Notes under the pieces: generated by a model
Told to the model about the DNA's origin: nothing
Databases searched by the model: none
What the model saw: the letters and a program-made list of their open reading frames with translations, nothing else
Shown: positions 36,601-48,771 of the stretch, piece after piece
Numbering within the stretch: the stretch's first letter is position 1
Layout of the letters: every line of letters starts with the position of its first letter
Source of the DNA: Rotaria sordida
Lineage: Eukaryota > Rotifera > Eurotatoria > Philodinida > Philodinidae
Length of the DNA stretch: 64,000 nucleotides
NCBI GenBank assembly: GCA_905250125.1
Contig: CAJNOL010000153.1
Location: forward strand, 8,202-72,201
Direction of reading: 5' to 3'
Made by a program: the position numbers and the translations under genes

Positions 36601-37710
36601 ATCATAGTCATTTATTGAAAGACAATATGAATTTCTTGATCATATATTTATAATGAATACTTACAGGTTTTAATTGTGGTGGCTGCATTTATGTATGTAT
36701 ATTAGTTCAATACTATTTTATAAAATGACGTTATGAATGAAATAAAAAAAAAACGACAAATCAATCAAGCAGAACTAGATAATATCATATATAGAGATGT
36801 CATTATTACTATATTTCATAAGCAGCCAACGCCAAATCAGATATGATATGTCCTCTAGATATTAACCATATCTATTCGAGTGACTTTTTTTTGTGTCTAT
36901 TCAATCAAAAGTTTTCGAAAAAAATTGTATACAATTTCGAATAATATGAATGTATGATAAAACAATCGATGATGATGAGATATTAACAGTAAAATTTAAT
37001 AATAAACTTAAAATTATGTTTTCAACTATAATAAACAATAAAACATTTTCCATTGTTTGCTTATACAAAATAATTTTTCATATACAAAAGTTTTTAACAT
37101 TTATCCATTAGAATTAGAAAATTAATCATCAAGTCCAATTAAAATTCAGCGTACGAAAAAAAATGATAAGATACGATTCTCAAATTGCCGAGATAAATGG
37201 CAATTATTTTAATGTAGTGGCGTAATCAGGAGATCATAAGTGGTAGGACAGTACTCTACAATCTTGAAGGTAATCCCTGCTACAAAATATCAATGGTGAT
37301 AATTATTATGTTTTTCTTTCTTCTGGTGATACAGCGATGCCCATCCTAGGTTACGCCATTATTTTAATAGGTCTAGTAGTTCAGAAATACAATACATTAT
37401 GCATCATTACTTATTGACACCAACTATTTCTGTTAAGTACTCATATGGAACCTACACAGGCGTTTAATCTGTATTAATACTACTAACTAGTCTTAGTGGA
37501 AAATGGCATCTATACAATGAAGAAGTTTATCTTTAATATAGATTCATTTTAAATGCTTACCATTCGATGTCTTATAGTAAATGTTTTATTTGTAATTCGA
37601 ATATTTTGATGAACATAATTTTGTATTCGAAGTTTTGAATTTTTGTTTAACATAGTATTTTTGCATTTTGAAATTTGTTTAACAGAACGATTTACTGATG
37701 ATGAAAACAT
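33639..37710 (-). CDS. Four-EF-hand calmodulin/troponin C-like protein with alternative 5' exons
   Basis: The core is five exons (34282-34348, 34079-34222, 33937-34031, 33802-33885, 33639-33734; 161 residues). EF loops: 'DKNGDGNISNYE', 'DTDGNGSVDFDE' (split by an intron inside Gly), 'DKNRDGFIDKDE', and a fourth, 'DCLDHDGKVSYEE', in which one residue seems inserted or position 1 is Cys. Calmodulin-like landmarks: 'SRRELGEVHGFSEEQIAVFE', 'LMNSLGYSPSEEDI', 'EFLTMMRC'. The first core exon starts in phase 0, and four upstream segments end in phase 0 at a GTAAG or GTAGG donor: 34453-34623 (own ATG, Thr-rich), 35516-35893 (own ATG, Ser-rich, gives 287 residues in total), an 18-base microexon 36665-36682 and 37561-37710 (preceded directly by an acceptor). 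A cytosolic Ca sensor with variable N-termini is the likely product; the partner is unknown. Confidence 0.8.
37214..37357. mobile_element. 144-base MITE with an 11-base target duplication
   Basis: The element ends GTAGTGGCGTAATC on the left and GGTTACGCC on the right (inverted GGCGTAA). ATTATTTTAAT is present exactly on both sides (37203-37213 and 37358-37368). A 9-11 base duplication is typical of the Mutator-like superfamily. The perfect duplication implies a fairly recent insertion. It lies between the EF-hand and GRIN1 genes. Confidence 0.75.
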
Positions 37711-38132
37711 CTATAAATATAATAATAAGATTAAAATATTTCTTGATTAAATTTATCATAATTTAATTAGAATCATTGATATATTATATGTACACATAAC
37801 AAACATGTGAATTACCATTTGTATTTAACATAAATGATTATTCAAATAGCTAATTTTCCTTGTACAATTCAGATTTAGTGCTTCATAAGACTTGCACTTC
37901 GAAAATTAGCTTATAAACTAACTTGTCTATCTTTTGTTTTTCTGCGACATCTTCTATCAATATTTCCCAATAACAGAATTTCCTAATCGTCTATTACTAA
38001 CCATTCGAGCAAACAAACAAGTTTTTTCATTACTTTCGCTCTTCATTGCAAGAGAAAAGAAAAAAAAAGACAGAGAAAGAATTATTTTTTCCTCATCTAG
38101 ACATTATTATAAAACAACATTGACTTGTCACA

Positions 38133-41100
38133 ATGACTTTATTATGGTATCTTTGTATATTTTTCATCTATTTTTCTTTTGTTAAACTTAAAATAACAAA
38201 TATAAATATTACTAATATTATATCAACAAGATCATCAGATAGATTAGAAATTGATAATTCTACAAGAAAATTACCACATGTTACAATATTAGGTGCACTA
38301 ATAAATAATGAACATATCAAAATACTTCAAAATACTAGTATAGATTCAAATAAAGATTTAAATATTTCATCACAATCATTTATTCTTAATTCAAATCCAT
38401 TATTAACCATGTTAGATTTATGTGAAATTGGTAATACATCAAATGCAAAAGTAATTATTGCTGGTCATATGATTGACGATAATAATGATGATGATGATTT
38501 AACATTAAATGCTATATCATATGTATCAAATTTTTATCATATACCTCTTATAACAATAACATCAAGAGAAAATATTCTTTCCGATAAAGTAAACAACTAA
38601 TAGAAGAAAATTAATGGGTTGAATAAAAAAATTCTTTTGTGTTTACTTAACTTTAGGCATTACATGATTTTATTATACGATTAGCACCACCATATTTATA
38701 TGAAGCTGATGCTTGGTTTAGTATAATTCAAAAATTAAAATATACAAAAGTTGTATTAATTTATAGTCAAGAAGAAGAAAGTCGAATGGTTGCATCAAGA
38801 TTTCAAATGCTTACAGATGATTCAGATATTCAAGTAAACTTTGTTGTAATGTTTAATGAGAGAAAATTGTCAACTGATCAATCACTTTCCCAATAAAAAC
38901 TAATGGATTGTAAGCTATCGACTATGCATCATACTCTGAATAAATCTCCTTAGATCTTTATATGTTGGTTTTCGAGACAAACAAAAAATATTGTCAAAAA
39001 CGTTCAGATTCTAGAGCAGATAAAGTTTTTCTAAAAATGAATTTTGAATATCATCTTGAAGATTTTCACATTGAAATATTGATATATGTATATCTGTTGT
39101 ATCAATTAACATCATCGTATTTTCTGCAAACAAAAAATAATTTGAAATAAAGAAAGTTATTATTTTCTAGATAATTCGATATGCTCTATAATCTAAACAG
39201 ATTTTTAGAAAAATTTGGAGAAAAGCTTGTTAGTCCGAAACACCTGTCTATGAACGTCTAAGCGAATTTATTTGAAATCAGCATAGTTGATAGCTTAAAA
39301 TCTATTAGCTTTCGGTGATAAAGTCATTGATTAGTTGAAAATATTCTCTCATAAAATATGTTTATTGTAAAATTTTTTCTCATTAGCAATGAATAATAAA
39401 AGAATTGATCATATTAGTATAATGTCAAACATCTAATGAACATTGATAGAATGAGTTTGACATAAAGATGAAAATATGCAAATTGCATTGGATGTTTTTT
39501 GAATGTCTTGTCATTTGTGTCGGAAGAAAGTCAAGAGATAATTTCATAAAAACTAGTAATTTCATTTTAAGTCAAACAGGCCTAGCTCGAGGCAGTCAAC
39601 ATTGAGGAATCATCGTAAATTTTTGGGAGTTTAAAGAGTTCTTTTTAAGAGAACGTACGAAAAATTTTTCATGGTCAAATTCGAACATAAGATACTTTAA
39701 AGTAGTCGAAGTTACTGTATATAATTTTTTTTCTTTTGGCGGAATAATCATAAAATTTCCTTTTCAATATATAAATCTAGAGGCGTAACTCAGTACTAGA
39801 GGCAGGGAGATAGAGCAGTTCAGTGCCGGAAAAAAGAGTACTATATGGATGTTTTGGAAAGTGGGGGGAGGCCTTACATTCCTTTAAAAAATTTTTATAT
39901 CTAATAGATTGAACGAATAGAAGAATATACTTTAAATACAAATTTTACATCATTAATATTAAATTTAACAACTGAAGATCGTTTATTAGCACGTGTTTTT
40001 ATTATTCATACAAGGCAAATAATTTTGATTTCATTTTAATAACAAAAAAAAAACAATTGATTATTATTTATAGATATAAAGATATCGATGAATTATTATT
40101 AGCTATTGTACGATTACAAAAATTGGAAAATTTTGTCTGGATTATAAATGAACGTGCATTAAAATCAAATAATTCAGCTTTTTTTGATGGTTAAATTAAT
40201 TTAATTGAAAGATTTTCTTTCTTATTACGTTTCCTTTTTTTTTTATTCAGGTCTTCTTGCTGTTAAATTAAATGATTCATTTAATGAAGAAAATCTTCTT
40301 ATTGATGCAACTCAACTTATTAGAAATACATTTATTAAATTTCTTAATTATACACCTTTATTTTGGTCAGAAAATATGTCCGTTATCGATTGTTTATCAA
40401 CAGAACCTTGGATATATGGAAAAGATGTTTATAAGTACGGATAATTTCTTTTTTTTTGCTCGTATATATGTAAAATAAATTTTTTGCTTTCTTTTTCCAG
40501 AACATTAGTTAATACAAGTGTTAAACATGGTAAAACAGGTAATATTGAATTTAATGAAGAAGGTGATCGTATTGAATCATTATATAATATAATTAATATT
40601 CAATTTGGACAACAGAAAATTGTTGGCTTTTATCGTTCGAATACAGTGAGTTTCGAATATGATTTATTGATAAGAATGTTTAAAGTGTCTTTAAAAAAAT
40701 GCCTTGAAAAGATTATGTTAGAAAATGATAATGCTAAATTTTAATCCATAGCACTCCTGAGGAAAATTTTGAGTTTCAATGCTTATCTTTTATTAAAATA
40801 CTCAAGCAAGAGAATATATCCAAACATTCTTATGCTTCTAATTTTTTTTGATTTTACTAAAACTATTTATCTTAATAGGATTAGATAGAAAGCTTCAGTA
40901 GAATTCTTATCTTTCTCTTTGATATAGAAGCTTCTTTATACTTGCAAATACTGACTGTGTGAACAAATGAGAAAATATAATTACTGATTAGAGCTCTGAA
41001 TAGATTGAGCTAAGTCTAAAATATCGGTCTATGGATTATCAAACTTTGGTTGAGCTTATCTATGTTTTTTTCTGTAAAAGCGATCCAGCTTATCCAGTTA

Positions 41101-44100
41101 TAATTTTTTCTCAAAAAATAATTTGGTTTGCTATGCGGATAAAAGCTATGTAGTACTGAAAACTAATATCTTATAAAATAAATCGCAATTCGTTCGTGAA
41201 TGAGATGACAATATTTTATTGACTAAAAACAAAGTTTATTTTTAATGTGAATAGACAATTTCATAGGTATTAACAATTTACCAATAACACGTCTACATGT
41301 TTAGACAAGATTGAAAGATACCAATGGACGAAATAAACTTATGACTTTTCTATTCGTTGAACTTTAAAGATATATCTGTATTCACATTGTCAAGCACATA
41401 TAGAACTAAAAAGATTAACAATGAGAAAATTAAGATTTTGTGGATATGAATGGAGGGATTCATATAAGCTAGTTATATTTCTCGGCCTTGTATCCCTATG
41501 CAAACATCTTAGTAATAAATTATGAAGACATCAATTTTATGTCTTTTTTTTTCTTTGTTCTACTTTGTATACATACTAGTTCTTCGTTGCAGAAATGTTT
41601 GAGCCATTGAAAGAGCTATATACAAGTCGTCGGATGACAAAATCAAACAGTCAATTATGATTTGTCTTTTACAGATTTGAGCAAGTACGATTACATACTC
41701 GTAGGCGAGAAAACTCGTACTGGTTCTGCTCTGATCTTTTATTGTCGAATATATATAAATTTTGTCGCTGGTAGAGAATATGGGAAAGATTATTGTACGA
41801 ATATCTTATTTTTATTTTTTTTGCTCCTAGAGTACTTGTAATACAAGTCGGATGTGTCGAGAAATTGTAAGTATTTTGGTTTAATCATATATAGCATGAA
41901 TATTTTAGTTTTCTCTATTATTTGATACTATGCTTGGAGGGTAAGCCGCGTGGCTGAGCTGCCGCCGATTTTTTCGAACAGGTAACAGCCGCCACCGCTG
42001 AGCAACAACAGGTGCAGCTGCTGCACCGCCATTACAACCAAAAGTTTTTGAAAGTTTTAGCCACCGCCATCGATACCTGAATGAGAAAATCGGAAGTTTT
42101 GTTTATCCATTTTCGTTTATGTTTGAGTTGTGAAATTCCTTCTTAATCTTTTCGGTTGTTTATATGTACGAAAAAGTTATACTCTATATCCGGAATAATA
42201 AAAGTATAACACACTTTTATTAATGTTGATGGTTTTAGTTTTATTAGTATCTGAATCTATCACTCGATATAACGAGTTTTCAGAATTTCAATGAAAATCA
42301 TTTTACTCTAATAAAGCCACCAACTGTACTAAAACAATAATTTATTTTTGTCACTTGCACAAAATAGCGAATGCAACATTAGAGATGGAACGAATTTATT
42401 GCAAAATTAACTTCGATAAATTAAAATTTGAACAAATCAATGATAGTTCATCCTCAATCGAAAAAGGATTAACGTTTAGATTTCTACAGGATGTGCAGGA
42501 AATGTGATAAATCTCTTATTAATAATCCATAAAGTGAGAACTCAACAAACCAAAACAACAAATTAGCATATTCTCTCCTGGTTTTCTCTAAATCACTATA
42601 CAACACGAGCTACAGAATTAAAACAAACAGCTCGAACATGAATCAAAATTAATGTTTTCTACAGATTGTTTGTTCAGTCTCTATCATTAAAAACTAAAAT
42701 GGATAAGTTTTTTATCATCTTGATGTATATATCAATTAACTCTGACCATCCTTAGGGCCACTTGATCTCTTAATATTGGACAAAGTTGTTTAATAATTCA
42801 TTCGTCATCTTCATATTACTTAAATGTAATGTCTTGATTAAACTAACGTATGAAATGCAGTAGTTTCATTTAATTTTTTGAAACTATTAATAATCAGATA
42901 TTGAATTTAATAGCCATATCTTATCATCTAAAATACTATTCAATCTTAAAATTTTTTACCAACATCATCGATGGGCTCGTCGGTTTACACCTCTGATTAC
43001 GCTAATTTGCAGTGCAAAAAAAGGATTTTTGTTTTGATTTTAATTTATATAGATTGATAAAACAGAATTAAAACTTAATGAAGAAGAAATTATTTGGCCT
43101 AATGGATTAAATCGAAAACCTGATGGAATTCGTACAAGACGAAATGTTTCGGTTAGAATATTTTATTGCGCTTGTTATTTTTTGTTGATAGTTATTTATT
43201 ATATAGGTTGTTACTATTGCCGAAAAACCTTTTATATTTCTTCGTCCTGGTAATAATTGTGAATTATCATCTGAAGTTTATTGTCCACATAAAAAACTTA
43301 ATGGTAATATCGATTAAAATTTTATAATTAGAAATCAATTGTTTTGTTTTATATTAGGTTCAACTGATGAAGAATATGAACCATATTGCTGTTATGGTTA
43401 TTGTATTGATTTATTACAAGAATTATCAAAAAATCTTAGTTTTTTTTATACATTACATCTTGTTGCTGATGGTAAATATGGATCATTTGAAAAAGTAAAT
43501 AAAACTATACGATAAAGAATTGAATAGTTTATAAAATATGTTAAAGAATGAATAATAATCAATATGATAATTTGTTACAAGTTGTAAAACGATAGAGGAT
43601 ATCCAATTAAAATAGTTTCGAACGATATAATTAGTTAATATTTTTTATAGGAAGGTGATGATAAACATAAACGTTGGGATGGAATGATTGGTGAATTATT
43701 AAATTATCAAGCTGATATGATTGTTGCTCCATTAACAATGAATCCTGAACGTGTAGAAGCTATTGAATTTACAAAACCATATAAATATCAAGGTATAACA
43801 ATTCTTGTACGAAAGGTAAATAAAGAAATGAATTTGGATAAGATTTCTATTTATTTAAATAAATATTTAGGATACAAATAAATCACATTTAAAATCATTT
43901 TTACAACCATTTAAAAATGGATTATGGATAATGGTCTTATTATCTGTACATATTATTGCTGTTGTTCTTTATTTACTTGATCGTTTATCACCATTTGGTC
44001 GATTTCATTTTGTACAACAACATGAAAGAAATCCAATAAAGAAAAAAAATACAAAAGGAGATAAACTTAGTTTATCACATGCACTTTGGTTTACATGGGG

Positions 44101-47100
44101 AATTTTATTAAATTCAGGAATTTCAGAAGGTTAAAAAATAAAAGAAACCAACTAGATTTAGTGATCTATCTTGAACCTGGATACCATATATGTCATTTTG
44201 TTCAGCAATTTGTGACACATTGAATAGTATATACGAAATTAAGTATTCCTCAAATTTTGATTTACTGAAGATTCATTGACTGGTCGTAGTTCTTGAGGAA
44301 TGCATATAGTACTCATAGACGTTTTGATCCTTAAGATAAACTTATGCAAATTTTGTTTTTAAATTCAATTTAATACTGTTATATGTACTCTTCAATTTTC
44401 TATAATCAATAATTTTCATCATAGCTTTCTTCATAATTAAAACTGATCTCTTTTCTTAGATCTAGATTACTTCTTGACTATTGCCCATTTTCAAAAAATA
44501 AGGTGGATGAGTATTTTTCGAATAACTTTTGATAGAAGCAAGATAGACAGCCGCGATTTTCATTGTTGGAAAGAGGAAATGGAAATGCATCGAACTGTAT
44601 ATTATGAAATAGTTTGACCTTGGTTTTTTTCAAGGACATACACTGATGTTTTTGAACACCAACGTGTTCCGTAAGATGAGTAAAATGAATTTTTGAATAA
44701 TCAGGTATCTATTCGAACCAATAACGAAGGATCTATAAAATGGCGCAAGGTCCACACTTCTAGATTTACTCGTTCAGAAGTTATAGATATTCTACTTGAA
44801 ATTCTGAGCCGATTCTTCTATTAATTTCTGTGAAAAAAAATTACTTTTTTAAAAAGATTGGTTAAGAAAACTTTACAGAAATCTATAATATATGATTCGA
44901 TGCGTCTTTATCTTTGCTTCTATCAAAATTTATTCGAAAAATACCTATCCACCTTTTTTTTGAAATGGGCAATAATTGATATTCCAGTGTGTTCAACTCT
45001 GTGCTACAGAATAAGAGAGTACCAAAAATGAAACTTTCTCAAAAATTAGACACTATCAAGCTCTATATGTTTCACAGATAAGATCTTTGGGAATACCCAG
45101 GACTCACTGTAAGTTTGCAAGGTTGTCCCCTAGAATAGCCTATTTTCCTACATGAAGGAACTGATACATTAACGATATTTTAACAATACTCAACAGTTCT
45201 ATTAAAAATTGTTATGTACCGATAATCAGCTCCGGATCCTTAATGAATTGATATAGATAACTCCTTTATAAACGAAAAAAATAGTTTGGCTTCCATACCC
45301 CTGACGGACGAGTACGAGTATATGAAAAAAATTATTTTTGAAATAAATATGAGATATTTATAGATTCTTATAGAGAGTTTCATGCAAAAAATCACACCTG
45401 GATACTAGGAATAAAAATTTGATAAAAAAATAATAAAAATAACAGATATTCTTTCTGCAACTATATTTTTGTATTTCGCTTCAAGGATCCAGACGCCAAA
45501 GAACTCTTTTCCACTTATAAAGTAGTTAAAGTATCATTAATATATCGATTCCTTCATATAAAAAAATAGGCTATTCTAGGAGACAATCTTGCAAGTTGAC
45601 AATGAGTACCGGCTGTTCTCAAGGATCTTATCTGTGACACATATAGAGCTTGGTAGTCTGTAGTCTTCGAGGCAGTTTCGTATTGATACTCACTTATTCT
45701 GTAGTACAGAGTTGAACACACTGGAATATCACATAGTCAAGAAATAATCTAGACCTAAAAAAAGAGACCATTTTTAAGTATAAAGAAAGCTACAATGAAA
45801 ACTATTGATTATAGAAAATTGTAGAATATCTATAACTGTATTGAATTGAATTTGAAAACAAAATTTGCATATGTTTATCTTAAGAACCATAATGTCTATA
45901 AGCATTATATGCATTCCTCAAAGACGAGGATTAATCAATGTACCCTAAGCATATCAAAATTTGAAAAAAAAACTCGACATCTTATATACCTTTTGATGCG
46001 ATGCAGATTGCACCACAAAACAATATATATGGTATCCCGGTTTAAGATAAGTCACCAACTCCGGCGGTATCCTTTGATTAATAATATCATATTTCGTTAT
46101 TTTTTTTATTAGGAGTACCAAAAAGTTTTTCAGCTCGTGTACTTGGTATGGTTTGGGCAGGTTTTGCTATGATTATTGTTGCTTCTTATACGGCTAATTT
46201 AGCTGCTTTTCTTGTACTTGATCGACCTGCAGCAAGTATATCAGGAATTAATGATGCTCGAGTAAATTATTTTAATATTGAAAAAAAAATTATTATTTTT
46301 TTTTTTTCTTAAATTATTTTCTTTTTCAGTTAAGAAATCCTCAAGATAATTTTACATATGCAACAGTAAAAGGTTCAGCTGTTGATATGTACTTTAAACG
46401 ACAAGTTGGTATGTTAAATCAAATGAAAAAGAAAATATTAGACTTTTGTTTTCTAGAACTTTCAACAACGTATCGAATAATGGAATCAAAAAATTATTTA
46501 TCAGTTGAACAAGCAATATCAGAATTACGAGATGGGTAAAACCATGTTTTTTTTTCACATCAGTCAAATACAACGATAAATTCAGATGTTCTTTTCTCAG
46601 AATAGACACAATCAAAAAAATCTGAAACTTTTCACACTGAGCGATTTTCATTTAAGCTTGTCTCTATGCAAAGTTTTAAGTCGAAATTCGAAACTAACTT
46701 GTTCTGGTATTTCTGAGGGACATAGCTCATTAGAACCTATATGATGCACATAGTCCAGACTCAAAAACGTTCCTTCATGAATCATAACTTGGACTCACTC
46801 AGCCTTGAATAAATATTTGATTTGTATTTTTTTGAAAAATAATAATTAATTATTTCATTTTTGTGTTTAGAGATTTAAATGCATTTATTTGGGATTCACC
46901 AAGACTTGAATATGAAGCAGCACAAGATTGTAATTTAATTACAGCTGGTGAATTGTTTGGACGATCAAGTTATGGAATTGGATTAAGAAAAAAAGATCCA
47001 TGGATTAATCCATTATCTCATGCTATATTATCACTTCATGAAACAGGTTTTATGGAATTACTTGATTATCAATGGATTTATTCAAACAAGTAAAATAAAT

Positions 47101-47600
47101 TTTTTATTTATTTATTGAACTGGTTTTTTGTTTTCATTTGAAATTTTAGTGACAAACAATGTTCTGATCGTTCATCATCACCAGCGACACTTGAATTTCG
47201 TAATATGCTTGGTAAGTATTTGTTTTTTTCATTTTTGTTCAGTTGATTGATTCTAAATATTCTTCATAGATGTCTTTTTACTTGTTGCTGGTGGAGTAAT
47301 TGTTGGTTTTTTTGTTCTTATTCTTGAAATTATATTTAAAAGACAAAAAGAACGAATACAACGAGAAAATGAAATATCTCAAAAGGTTATGGTTTATTGG
47401 AAAAAAAAAGTTGATGTAAAAATTATTTATAAAAATTTATAGTTTTTTTTTATATTCTGTTTTTTTTCTAGAGACGTAATCAACAACGTTCGACAATGTT
47501 TGAATCTGATAATTATGAACAACAAATTCTTCATTCAAATTCTTATTTTCCATTATCTTCAAAACGTATTAACAATCATGTATCATCAAATATATGTTGA
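38133..47600 (+). CDS. GRIN1: Ionotropic glutamate receptor, NMDA-type subunit GluN1
   Basis: Eighteen exons join in frame to 934 residues (human GluN1 is 938): from 38133-38588 through 47472-47600. A hydrophobic signal peptide opens it, then the amino-terminal LIVBP-like domain ('KVIIAGHM', '[20 protein letters not shown]'). The ligand-binding S1 lobe has '[20 protein letters not shown]' and '[15 protein letters not shown]', which holds the Thr and Arg that clamp the glycine carboxylate. M1 is '[20 protein letters not shown]'; the pore loop '[11 protein letters not shown]' keeps the Asn of the Mg/Ca site; M3 has the gating motif '[15 protein letters not shown]'. S2 keeps 'AFIWDS' (the Asp that binds the glycine amine), but '[10 protein letters not shown]' has Ala where vertebrates have Ser688. 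M4 is '[20 protein letters not shown]', with a short basic tail. It should be the obligatory glycine/D-serine subunit of NMDA channels. Confidence 0.97.
39780..39850 (+). repeat. Dispersed repeat fragment, copy B (copy A at about 29304)
   Basis: Begins AGAGGCGTAACTCAGTA as at 29304 and stays similar for about 60 bases before diverging. It lies in intron 2 of GRIN1 (38834-39907). No far end was found. Confidence 0.5.
40646..43052 (+). other. 2.4 kb GRIN1 intron 6 with a GC-rich island
   Basis: Mostly AT-rich, without ORFs. At about 41940-42080 there is a sharp change to GC-rich, CAG/CCG-rich sequence (TGGCTGAGCTGCCGCC, CAGCCGCCACCGCTGAGC) including the hairpin GGTGCAG-CTG-CTGCACC. CCTCTGATTACGC near 42992 resembles the ends of the GGCGTAA-type MITEs. 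The island may be an insertion with a different base composition. Confidence 0.45.
44161..46055. mobile_element. Large foldback element (about 1.9 kb) in GRIN1 intron 11
   Basis: The left end, GTGATCTATCTTGAACCTGG, pairs with the right end read on the minus strand, GTGACTTATCTTAAACCGGG, followed on both by ATACCATATAT. The arms continue through GGAATGCATATA, TTCTATAATCAATA, CCAGTGTGTTCAACTCTG and the inverse of GGCTATTCTAGG, with a short unpaired middle near 45250-45490. Without the nested insert the palindrome is about 1.4 kb. It sits between the exon for M1/pore loop and the exon for M3 of GRIN1 and has no ORF. The family is unknown; it has the layout of foldback DNA transposons. Confidence 0.75.
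44481..44972. mobile_element. 492-base MITE nested in the GRIN1 foldback, TA target duplication
   Basis: Terminal inverted repeats of about 63 bases: TTGCCCATTTTCAAAAAATA on the left and TTGCCCATTTCAAAAAAAAG on the right (minus strand), continuing AGGTGGAT, GTATTTTTCGAATAA, TTTTGATAGAAGCAA. TA flanks both ends (44479-44480, 44973-44974). The uninterrupted sister arm of the host palindrome reads GACTATGTGATATTCC where the interrupted one reads GACTA plus ATTGATATTCC, which proves the insertion and its boundaries. It is a Tc1/mariner-type non-autonomous element by target site. Confidence 0.85.
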
Positions 47601-48771
47601 ATCTAAAACACTTATCTGTTCATTAAAACCTATATCATTATTTCTTGCTTTTTCTTTTGATATTCGTCGTACTTCTTTAATCTTCTAAAATGTACAACAC
47701 CATTATGCTTTATTTTGTCATATGGTCATATCAATAATAGATTGGATATATTTAGCTGACGTTGTCATCGATTGTAAAGGTCATTAAGAACGACCAGAAA
47801 ACTATGCTATTGTATAGATTAAACACAAGACGACAAGAAATAAAAAAAAGGAATATGAATATAAGACATGCTACTATTAATGTAGAAGGACATTTCTACT
47901 ATTGAAGAGATATCTATTCTCGTTCTTGGTCAAAGAAATATAGAGAAGAATCATTATTTGACAACATATCCTTCGACTTCATCGACATCTTGTCCTTCTT
48001 CTTCTTCTTCTTCTTCTCTCTTTTCTCTTTTGCCTTTCATCAAGAATAATATCGATCTATACGTAACATCTAACCCCAGAACTGAGCAAGCCAAAATTCT
48101 ACTACGCCGCCGTCTATGCATCATCATCATCATCAACATCATCGTTGGTGTCGTAGTATACTATTTCATGTTCTTTATATATAAGAGTTTGTAAGTAGAC
48201 CGATGCTATCGTTCTGTCGCTCCAGCAAGCTAAATAAGAGAGAATTGTCATAATAGAACGCGATAGCATCTATACATATAAAGATCTTTCATCATCTGGT
48301 CGACTAAGAGAACGTTGGTGGCGACCTCGAATAGCTTCGTTTGTCGCACAAGAGATTTCCAACTCAGTTCTCTTCGATGTCATGAAACTGACTGGCATTA
48401 TATAATTGTTATGAAGCTTGGTTGGGAAATATAGCAAACATTTATCAAGACAAGGAGAGAGAAGACCGGTGAACTACTATCAAAGCAAATAACTATAATA
48501 TACGTACAAGCATACACATGAGGAACTCATTCGTCACGGTAAGTAAAAATTTTATAATTGAGTCACGTTTATTATAAAATACTTGTAATCATTTTACTTA
48601 TTTTATAATCAGATATGAGTCAAATTTTCTCGTCATGCTACGTTTCTTTCTTTTTTTTTGTTTCAATTTATTTAGAGAAATAGATTTGAATATAATGAAG
48701 GCTTTTTTTTTCTTCTTTTTTTCTTTTTTTTAGTAGTTACATTTTCTCTCTCCCTCTCAATTAATATTACA
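47601..48771 (+). other. GRIN1 3' flank and SORBS 5' leader
   Basis: No coding gene is supported; the ORFs around 47954-48194 come from a TTC/ATC low-complexity tract on both strands. A good donor, CACGGTAAGT, at about 48540 and an acceptor TTTTTTTTTAG at about 48732 suggest a 5' UTR intron just ahead of the SORBS start codon. Confidence 0.45.

Noticed and set aside
47954-48194. Overlapping ORFs on both strands
   Set aside because: Translations of a TTC/GAA and ATC low-complexity tract; no domain and no splice context.
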